Origin: Cupriavidus campinensis
GTDB taxonomy: Bacteria; Pseudomonadota; Gammaproteobacteria; Burkholderiales; Burkholderiaceae
Assembly (NCBI RefSeq): GCF_905397395.1
Contig: NZ_CAJPVH010000013.1
Span: forward strand, 1-64,000
Direction: 5' to 3'
DNA: 64,000 bases
Shown: in pieces, positions 57,444-64,000 of the stretch
How positions within the stretch are numbered: position 1 is the stretch's first letter
Layout of the letters: each line of letters opens with the position of its first letter
The notes under the pieces: model-generated
Seen by the model: only the letters and a program-made list of their open reading frames with translations
What the model was told of the DNA's origin: nothing
Database searches by the model: none
Made by a program: the position numbers and the translations under genes

Positions 57444-60394
57444 CATGTCGGCAGAGCCTTCAGGCCACGGGCCATGGTCTGATAGCGCGCGGTCTCGCCG
57501 ACCACCGTCCGTACCCCAGTTTCCGTATTGACCAGTTGGGAACGGGCCGGATCGTTGTGGAACACCGTGACCGTATAGCCCTTCTGCAACGAAAAGGTGG
57601 AAATCGCCTGGGCCACGGGCGTGCCCCCGTGGACATCCAGGTCGTAGACCACCTGCTGATACTTGTCCTCCACATGCACGCTGACGCGCAATCCCCCTTG
57701 GTGCGTCCCGGCGGAAACGGAAACCGTCAGCGTATTGAAGACCAGGCTGAGGTTCAGCGTCGCCACCGGATTGCCGGCACCGTCGAACAGTGACCACAGG
57801 AACATGTTCCCGCGCACGGTCGGCACCACCGCGATCTCGGATGCCGACGCATAGGTGATGAGGCCATCGACAAGCACCTCGGCCACCATGTTCGTTACCG
57901 CGCTCGTGACCTGCTGCTGCATCACGTTTTCGATGGGATAGCGGGCCAAGCTTGCCTCCTCCTTGAACGAGTAATATTGCTCGCCGCCATCCGGTGACAG
58001 CGAAAACGTCACAGACATGCCGGTCGCCTTCAATGTGCCGATAAAGTCATATGAGAAGACTTCATTGCCGTACACATCGCTGAAACTGACATAACCGTAC
58101 GTGTCCGAAAAATAGACGTGCGGCTTGGTCGCAATGACTTCGAAGCGTATTTCATGCGCCTGCAGGTCGACGGTCGCGATGAAGAATATGTCGCTGTAAT
58201 AGCCCTTCATCGTGAGGGTGAAGAGGTTGCCAACGTGGTCGCCCGGCTCGAAGTTGAACGGGGACATGACGTCCATATACTCGCGCCGCGCCACGTTGCG
58301 GGCCAGAGATGGCAGCGCCATGACGGCCAGGTAGAGGTCGTCCTTCATCTGGGCATAGGGTGCATGGGCCATCGGCAGGCGCTCGCGCACGATGGTCGCC
58401 CCGGCGGCGATGCGCGCCAGCAGGTCCGCTTCGGGATTGTTGCTGGCCGCCGCGTTCTGCAGGCCCAGCGCCGTGATCGTCAGCACGTGACTCTCTTGCG
58501 ACGGGAGCAGCCCCGGCGTGGGAGGCTCTACGGCCAGCAGGCTGGGATATTCCACGTACACCTCTAGCCGATAACCGATCTCGAAGGGCACGGCGTCGTG
58601 AATCGGCGCCGCCTCCCGAGCGCTGATCGCGCGGGTATAGATGCTGCCTCCCGCGCCGTTCTTCACCCCGATCGTGGCGTAAGCCCCAGTCATCATGGCA
58701 GACAGCGGTTCAGCCTTGACATCGATGCGCACCTGCATGGTCGTGAAGTCGACGCGAATCGTGCCACTCACCCCGTAGTCGGTACTGAGCAGCACCAGCG
58801 TCTGGCTGATCGTGCCCGACCCCCGCTTGAAGGTATACGTCAGCGACTGGCTGGCCTCCCCCTCCTTGACGATCAGGTAATCGGCATCTACCAGGTATTT
58901 GCGGTTCTTCCCGGTCGGCGGCCGAATCGTATAAGCGCCAATTGGCAGGTTTTCGAGGATCATCTCCGACGCGCTGACCGGAATGTGGAGCACCTCCCGG
59001 GCGCCTTCCATCAGGACCAGCGGCTCGCCGTAGATCTGCTTGAATTCGTCGATCACGAACCGCAGGGTAAGGCTGCCGGTGACGCCGGTACCCTGCAGCT
59101 CTACCGTATCGACCAGGCGCAGCGGCGAATCGAGATGCAGCGCGGACTGCACCGTCGGCAGCGTCTGCGCCGTCACCAGTTCGCTGAGCGGATAGACGGC
59201 GCGGGCGTGGCTGAACACGTTGAGCATGGCGCGTAGCGGGGTCACCGGCGCGCGAGCCAGCGTGAGAAATGGCGCAATGTCCACATCCCACCATTCGGCG
59301 CAGGCGGCGGCCATTTCATCGAACCCGGGGGGCCGTACTGCCGGCAGCGGCGGCGTGTTCATATGGACGCGATCCAGCCGATTGGTCCGGGTGATGGCGC
59401 CATCCCCGGCCTTGTATTTCAGCAGCATCACCAGATAGACCTTTGCCCGGACATCCCAGGACTCATAGCGCGTGCCATTGCGGAGCAGCGCCATCACGCT
59501 CGCGAAGAATGCCGGCGCGTCCTGGTAGAGCCATCCCTGGGTGTAGACGTCGGCGCCCATCAGGAAGTCCTGCCAGCTGGCCGCAAAAGCCTTGCCCCAT
59601 ACGGAATTCGGGTCGGCGACATTGGTCGCGGAGAATTGGCGCTGATAGCCGCCGGCGATGGTTTGGGGCGCAGTCCAGCTGGTCGGCAGGTTGTCGAGCC
59701 AGACCGGGGCGACCGACGACGACGTCGTGGCCGCCATCCCCAGGCCATAGTAGGCGGGCTCGGTGTCAGCCGCCGCGGCATCGGCCGCCAGGAAGTAGCG
59801 GTTCCTGACGTTGAGATCGGTGGGGCGCTCGGGATGGAATGACACCCCCAGCAGGGCATTGAAAGCGGTCAGCAGGTCCTGATAGTAGGCCCCCAGCGCA
59901 GCCAGGCCGCCGGGATATGCCCGGAGCGCGGCCTTGTCCCGCGCAGGCACCAGCATGCGCAGATAATCGCCCTCGATCAGGCCGAATTCGGCATCCTGCA
60001 CGTCCCAGGTGGCGAAGAAAGGCGCCTCGGCATTGCCCGCCAGGAACACCGGCAGCACTTTGCTCGTCGAAGGGTAGGCAAACTCGATCACCGGGGCGCC
60101 CGCCTCATAGGGCGTTGAGACGAATGGGACGAGCGCCGCGCCGGCCGTGACACTGACCCACGCGTCCCCTACCGACACCGACTGCGCCGGGGCCGTACCG
60201 TCGCCGACACAGACCACCTGTATCGAAGCAGTGAAGTCAGGCGATATCTTCCGAAGCCGCAGCGTGGCGCCGGGCGCCAGGATGATGCCCAGCGCCTGCT
60301 TGTCGTGATCGAGCCCTTTCGGCTGCCCCGCGTTGCGAATCCATACCGGATCCTGGAGCGTGTACACGGACTTCGATTTTAGGATTTCCGCCAT
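57443..60394 (-). CDS. M60/enhancin-like protein with lost zinc site (paralogue 2)
   Basis: The 983-residue protein has no clear signal peptide. The start (GLDHDKQALGIILAPGATLR) and the region ending WLYQ at about 290 correspond to an M60-type peptidase module. Where active members have HExxH, here the sequence is PQTIAGGYQ, so both histidines and the glutamate are replaced, and the distal glutamate before VW is also gone (NSVWGKAF). The C-terminal half carries mucin/carbohydrate-binding-type units (KPHVYFSDTYGYVSFSDVYG, VFSYDFIG, LQKGYTVTVFHNDPARSQL). It is probably a binding protein. ATG 60394 follows GAGGTATCC. The paralogue lies 42 bp upstream, so they form a two-gene operon. Confidence 0.75.
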   Translation of the reverse strand: MAEILKSKSVYTLQDPVWIRNAGQPKGLDHDKQALGIILAPGATLRLRKISPDFTASIQVVCVGDGTAPAQSVSVGDAWVSVTAGAALVPFVSTPYEAGAPVIEFAYPSTSKVLPVFLAGNAEAPFFATWDVQDAEFGLIEGDYLRMLVPARDKAALRAYPGGLAALGAYYQDLLTAFNALLGVSFHPERPTDLNVRNRYFLAADAAAADTEPAYYGLGMAATTSSSVAPVWLDNLPTSWTAPQTIAGGYQRQFSATNVADPNSVWGKAFAASWQDFLMGADVYTQGWLYQDAPAFFASVMALLRNGTRYESWDVRAKVYLVMLLKYKAGDGAITRTNRLDRVHMNTPPLPAVRPPGFDEMAAACAEWWDVDIAPFLTLARAPVTPLRAMLNVFSHARAVYPLSELVTAQTLPTVQSALHLDSPLRLVDTVELQGTGVTGSLTLRFVIDEFKQIYGEPLVLMEGAREVLHIPVSASEMILENLPIGAYTIRPPTGKNRKYLVDADYLIVKEGEASQSLTYTFKRGSGTISQTLVLLSTDYGVSGTIRVDFTTMQVRIDVKAEPLSAMMTGAYATIGVKNGAGGSIYTRAISAREAAPIHDAVPFEIGYRLEVYVEYPSLLAVEPPTPGLLPSQESHVLTITALGLQNAAASNNPEADLLARIAAGATIVRERLPMAHAPYAQMKDDLYLAVMALPSLARNVARREYMDVMSPFNFEPGDHVGNLFTLTMKGYYSDIFFIATVDLQAHEIRFEVIATKPHVYFSDTYGYVSFSDVYGNEVFSYDFIGTLKATGMSVTFSLSPDGGEQYYSFKEEASLARYPIENVMQQQVTSAVTNMVAEVLVDGLITYASASEIAVVPTVRGNMFLWSLFDGAGNPVATLNLSLVFNTLTVSVSAGTHQGGLRVSVHVEDKYQQVVYDLDVHGGTPVAQAISTFSLQKGYTVTVFHNDPARSQLVNTETGVRTVVGETARYQTMARGLKALPT

Positions 60395-60436
60395 CTTGGA
60401 TACCTCGGAAAGGATGCAATCAGACTCGGCCGCGCG

Positions 60437-63391
60437 TCAGGCCACTGCCCGCAGCCCGCGCGCCATGGTCTGGTAGTGCGCCGTGGCCGCCACGGTGGTC
60501 CGCGTCTGCGTCTCCGTGTTGATCAATACCGAGCGCGTGGGGTCCTGGTGGAAGACCGTGACCGTATAGCCCTTTTGCAGGGGGAAGGTGTGAGCATCGG
60601 CCTCCACCAGCACATTCCCGGGCATGGCGATGGCATAGACCGCATCGCCGTAGCGGTCTGTCACCCCGATGCTGATGTAGACCGCCGACATGCCAGGATT
60701 CGGCACTGCAGCCTGCAGCGTCACTCTCAGCGCATTGATCACCAGGTCCAGTTCGAGCGTGGCGACCGGCTGATCCGCATTACCGAGCAGATTCCAGCTG
60801 AACATGTTGCCCTGCACGGATGGCGTTTCGGAAATTTCCGATGCCGCGGCGGTCATCACCACGCCGTTGCCGGGCAGGTCCAGGGTCATGCTGGCCAAGC
60901 CGTACCACGTGACGCCCTGCATCCGGTTCTCGATGGCGTAGCGAGTCCCCAGCTCCTCCTTGAACGAGTAGTACTGCTCGCCACCGTACCGGGACAGCGG
61001 GAACGTGTGGACCATGCCGGTCGACGACACGTTGCCGATGAAGTCATAGGAGAACAGCTCTTGGCCGCCCGGTTCACGAAAGCTGACGTAGGCATAAGTG
61101 TTCGCAAAATAACTGTGCGGCTTGCCGCCGTTGACCTGGAAGCGCACCTCGAAACGCACCAGATCGATCGTCATGGTGAAGAACGTCCAGGTGCCGAGGC
61201 CCTTCAGCGAGACGAAGAAGTTGTTGCCGATATTGGTGCCCGGCCCGGCGTTCTGCAGGGACATCACGTCGGCGTACTCGGCCACGGCCTGGGCGCGCTC
61301 CGGCTCCGGCAGCGCCATCACGGCCAGGTAGATATCGTCCTTGACCGTGGCATAGGGCGCCGCGGCAATCGGCAGGCGCTCCCGCACCAGTGCCGCCGCT
61401 TCCGCAATGCGCAACGACAGGTCCGCCACCGGACTGTTCATCGCCTGCGGGTTCTCGAGCCCGTGCGCCGTGATCACGAAGTCGTTGGTCGCCTGCGGCC
61501 GAATCAGTCCCGGGGCGGCCGGCAGCACCCGCAGCCGCGATGGCTCCTCATGGCGCACCTCGATCCGATAGCCGATCTCGAACGGAATGTCCGCATGCTC
61601 CGGGGCTGGGTGGTTGCCGTGAAAGTCCCGCTGATAGACCGGATCGCCATCGGCCGTCCGGATCGTGACGCCGATGTAGACCGTATCCATGAACGCGGTA
61701 TTGGGGTTGCTCATGAGATCCACGGTGATCCGGCGTGTGGGCGCGTCCACGCGGATCGTGCCGTACAGGCCGTTATCCGCCCCCAACAGCAGGAAGGTCT
61801 GGGTGACGATGGCGGACCCCTGCTTGTAGGCATACGCCAGCGTCTGCGTGCTCGCCCCCTCCTTGACGATCAGGTAGTAGGGATCTATCGAATATTTACG
61901 ACTTTTTCCGGTGGGCAGGCGCAGCGTGTACGCGCCGACAGGCATGTCGGCAAAGGTCATCCCGGTGTCTACCACGTATAGCGAGGCCACCTCCCTCGGA
62001 CCTTCCATCACGAACAGCGGTTCGCCGTAGATCTGCACGAACTCATCGATGGCAAATTGCACGGTCACGCTGCCGCGCAGGCCGGTGCGGTGCAGCTCCA
62101 CCGAGTCCACCAGTTGCAGCGGCGACGTGGCATGGAGCGTCTCCTGCGCCTGGACCAGGCTGGCCTCGCTGACCAGCGCGTAGAGCGGATAGGACGCCCG
62201 CGCGTCGCTGAACATATTGAGCACCGCCCGCACCGACGCCATCCTGGCGCCCACCATGCCGATGAATGGCGCCACATCCACCCCGGCGTCGGCGGCATAG
62301 ACCTCGGCCATCATGTCGATCACGGGCGGCGCGATCGGCGGCAACGGCAGCGCGTTGGCATAGGTCCGGTACTGCCGGTTGAAGCTGGCAAACGCCGTGT
62401 TGCCCGCCTTGTACTTGAGCAGCATCAGGAAATAGAGCTTCTCGCGCACACTCCAATCCTGCAGCGGCGTGCCGGTCGTGATCCGGTCAATGACACCGCT
62501 GAACAGAGCCGCCTCGCCCTGGTAGAGCCAGCCATCGGTGTGCACCTCGGCGCCCAGCGTGATGTCCTGCCAGCTGGCCGCATAAAGCTTGTTCCAGACC
62601 TCGAGAAAGCTGACCGAACCGGCCGCCATGAAGGTGCCGAGGTAGGCGTGGCCCAGCGTTTCCAGCGGGATCCAGTTGGTGCGCAGGCTGGCGAACCAGT
62701 CCGCCGCCATCGACACTCCGGTCGATGCGGCCCACAGGGGGCCGTAGTAGGCGCCGCCGCTGCCCCCCGCATCCGCCTTGATGAAGAACAGGTTTCGGAT
62801 GTTGAGGTCCGTGGCAAGTTCGGGATCGAATGCCACCCCGCACAACGCGTTGAACGTGGAAACCACGTTGTCGTAATACGCGGTCAGCGCAGCGAGGCCG
62901 CCCGGCTGGGTCCGGAGCGTGGCCTTGTCGACCTGGGGCACCAGCATCCGGACATAGCGTGACTGGATCAGCGCGAATTCGGCCGCCTGTTGGTCCCACT
63001 TCGCAAAAAATGAGGATTCCGCCCCGCCGGCTTCGAACACCGGGAGCGTCTTGCTGGTCGGCGAACAGGTGTACCAGACTGTGGGCGGCGTGCCACCGCC
63101 GGGGTACGGGGTATCGATGAACGGCACCGAGACGGTTTGCGCTGTGATCGTAAGTGGCATTTCGCCAAATTTGAACACCCGCTCGGTGCGGCCGTCGTTG
63201 TTGAGCAGGCGCAGCGTCAGCTCGCCCGTGAAATCCATGTCGATCTGGCTGATGGTCAGCTCGCCGCCCGCCGCCAGGATCACGCCGAGGTGCTGTCGGT
63301 CATGACCGACGCCCTTTTCGAGCCCAGCCTTGCGGAACCACTCGGGGTCCGTGAGCCAGTGGAGTGTCTTGACTTTCTCGATGTCCGGCAT
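60437..63391 (-). CDS. M60/enhancin-like protein with degenerate zinc site (paralogue 1)
   Basis: The 984-residue protein is similar along its whole length to its downstream neighbour: GVGHDRQHLGVILAAGGELT at the start, WLYQGEAALFSGV, the helical region LYFLMLLKYKAGNTAF, and a C-terminal mucin-binding-type module (KPHSYFANTYAYVSF, LFSYDFIGN, LQKGYTVTVFHQDPTRS). The zinc site reads PLETLGHAYLGTF: by alignment with HEIxHGYQGxF the first His is Glu, the catalytic Glu is Thr, and only the second His and the distal Glu (LEVWNKLYAASWQD) remain. It has no evident signal peptide. ATG 63391 follows GGGATGGAAG. The family assignment is from motif memory and should be checked by profile search. Confidence 0.75.
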   Translation of the reverse strand: MPDIEKVKTLHWLTDPEWFRKAGLEKGVGHDRQHLGVILAAGGELTISQIDMDFTGELTLRLLNNDGRTERVFKFGEMPLTITAQTVSVPFIDTPYPGGGTPPTVWYTCSPTSKTLPVFEAGGAESSFFAKWDQQAAEFALIQSRYVRMLVPQVDKATLRTQPGGLAALTAYYDNVVSTFNALCGVAFDPELATDLNIRNLFFIKADAGGSGGAYYGPLWAASTGVSMAADWFASLRTNWIPLETLGHAYLGTFMAAGSVSFLEVWNKLYAASWQDITLGAEVHTDGWLYQGEAALFSGVIDRITTGTPLQDWSVREKLYFLMLLKYKAGNTAFASFNRQYRTYANALPLPPIAPPVIDMMAEVYAADAGVDVAPFIGMVGARMASVRAVLNMFSDARASYPLYALVSEASLVQAQETLHATSPLQLVDSVELHRTGLRGSVTVQFAIDEFVQIYGEPLFVMEGPREVASLYVVDTGMTFADMPVGAYTLRLPTGKSRKYSIDPYYLIVKEGASTQTLAYAYKQGSAIVTQTFLLLGADNGLYGTIRVDAPTRRITVDLMSNPNTAFMDTVYIGVTIRTADGDPVYQRDFHGNHPAPEHADIPFEIGYRIEVRHEEPSRLRVLPAAPGLIRPQATNDFVITAHGLENPQAMNSPVADLSLRIAEAAALVRERLPIAAAPYATVKDDIYLAVMALPEPERAQAVAEYADVMSLQNAGPGTNIGNNFFVSLKGLGTWTFFTMTIDLVRFEVRFQVNGGKPHSYFANTYAYVSFREPGGQELFSYDFIGNVSSTGMVHTFPLSRYGGEQYYSFKEELGTRYAIENRMQGVTWYGLASMTLDLPGNGVVMTAAASEISETPSVQGNMFSWNLLGNADQPVATLELDLVINALRVTLQAAVPNPGMSAVYISIGVTDRYGDAVYAIAMPGNVLVEADAHTFPLQKGYTVTVFHQDPTRSVLINTETQTRTTVAATAHYQTMARGLRAVA

Positions 63392-63481
63392 CTTCCATCC
63401 CCCATCGTCGCAACGTCCAGGGCGAACGTTCCGATACAGCGTGAGGGAAGTATCGCGGCGCGGTGCGGCAGCCGGAATGGA

Positions 63482-64000
63482 TTAGCGGGAGCCGGCGGCG
63501 GGAGGGGATCTGTCGATAGTGGCCCGCTCGACGGCGCGCGCCTGCCAGCCCGGCGGCACCACGAAGCCGCGCGAGCGCTCCTGCCAGATGCCGGGTTGAT
63601 CGGGCCCGGCGGGCGCCAGTTCGCAGACCATCACCGGGGCTTCGCGCCGCCAGCTATGCGCCTGGTGCGGATCGGCAAAGCGTTGCGCCAGCGCCGTGTG
63701 CAGCACGGCGGCGCTCTCGGTCTGCGCCTCGGGCACCCGGGCGCCCGAGAGCCAGTCCGCGCGCGGCAGCCGGCACCAGCGCGTGTTGGCCGCGGCCGGA
63801 TGGGCCTGCGCGCGCGCGGCCCAGTCGTCCAGCGTGGACCACCAGCCATGCAGGTGATCGGGCGCGATGCCCAGCGCGTCAAGCCCGGCCGGCAGGCGGC
63901 CATCGTGATAGAACAGCCAGCCCAGCAGATAGACCTCGCTGCGGTCGATGGGATGGGTCAGCACCGCCTGCGCTTCGGCCGCGCGGCCCAGCGGCAGCTG
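63482..64000 (-). CDS. Unrecognised protein, C-terminal part only
   Basis: The frame is open to the right edge, so only the last 172 residues are visible. They are Trp- and Ala-rich (YLLGWLFYHDGRLPAGLDAL, WWSTLDDWAARAQAHP, SWRREAPVMVCELAPAGP) and end in a Pro/Ser-rich tail. Nothing is recognisable as a domain. It is on the same strand as the M60-like pair, 90 bp upstream, and could belong to the same transcript. Confidence 0.55.
   Translation of the reverse strand, partial: QLPLGRAAEAQAVLTHPIDRSEVYLLGWLFYHDGRLPAGLDALGIAPDHLHGWWSTLDDWAARAQAHPAAANTRWCRLPRADWLSGARVPEAQTESAAVLHTALAQRFADPHQAHSWRREAPVMVCELAPAGPDQPGIWQERSRGFVVPPGWQARAVERATIDRSPPAAGSR

Overview
The window is GC-rich bacterial DNA with betaproteobacterial gene content. 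The closest overall match in gene style is Burkholderiaceae, most likely Cupriavidus or a relative. That assignment is an inference from the proteins (MHS and OFA transporters, a BcpAIOB-like CDI locus, a gsi operon, a type III secretion island) and not from a marker gene. No tRNA, rRNA, CRISPR array or recognisable insertion sequence was seen.

Layout. 1-6.7 kb: part of a type III secretion system, with sctV-sctS-sctC-sctD on the minus strand and sctQ-sctR divergent on the plus strand. 6.8-11.5 kb: a metabolite:H+ symporter, a metal-dependent amidohydrolase, a LysR regulator and a convergent M14-like (DUF2817) hydrolase. 11.5-34.6 kb: a large two-partner-secretion / contact-dependent inhibition (CDI) locus, all on the minus strand. 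It starts on the right with a small TpsA-like protein, then the TpsB transporter, a periplasmic peptidyl-prolyl isomerase, and a 2457-residue CdiA with its immunity gene. Behind these lies an array of four further toxin/immunity cassettes, interleaved with two lipoprotein genes and broken copies of one of them.

35-45.2 kb: a peptide-scavenging cluster read leftward: RpiR-type regulator, isoaspartyl peptidase, gsiABCD-like ABC importer, P1 aminopeptidase and D-aminopeptidase. 45.5-48.4 kb: an ABC-F protein (YheS) and a Tai4-Tae4 pair, that is, a type VI secretion amidase effector with its immunity protein. 48.4-57.4 kb: dsbB; a GntR / gamma-glutamyltransferase-like / OFA transporter group with a perfect operator-like palindrome; radA; alr; lplT. 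57.4-63.4 kb: two tandem ~984-residue M60/enhancin-like proteins whose zinc-binding motif is degenerate. 63.5-64 kb: the end of an unrecognised gene.

The most interesting region is the CDI array. Three orphan cassettes repeat the same ~430-residue segment of CdiA up to a conserved NEA(I/L)NNAT junction, after which each carries a different toxin tail and its own small downstream gene. They have no ATG start, only a TTG directly preceded by an in-frame TGA, so they look like silent donors. The corresponding part of the full cdiA is a patchwork of segments that match different orphan cassettes, which suggests that toxin switching by gene conversion has happened here.
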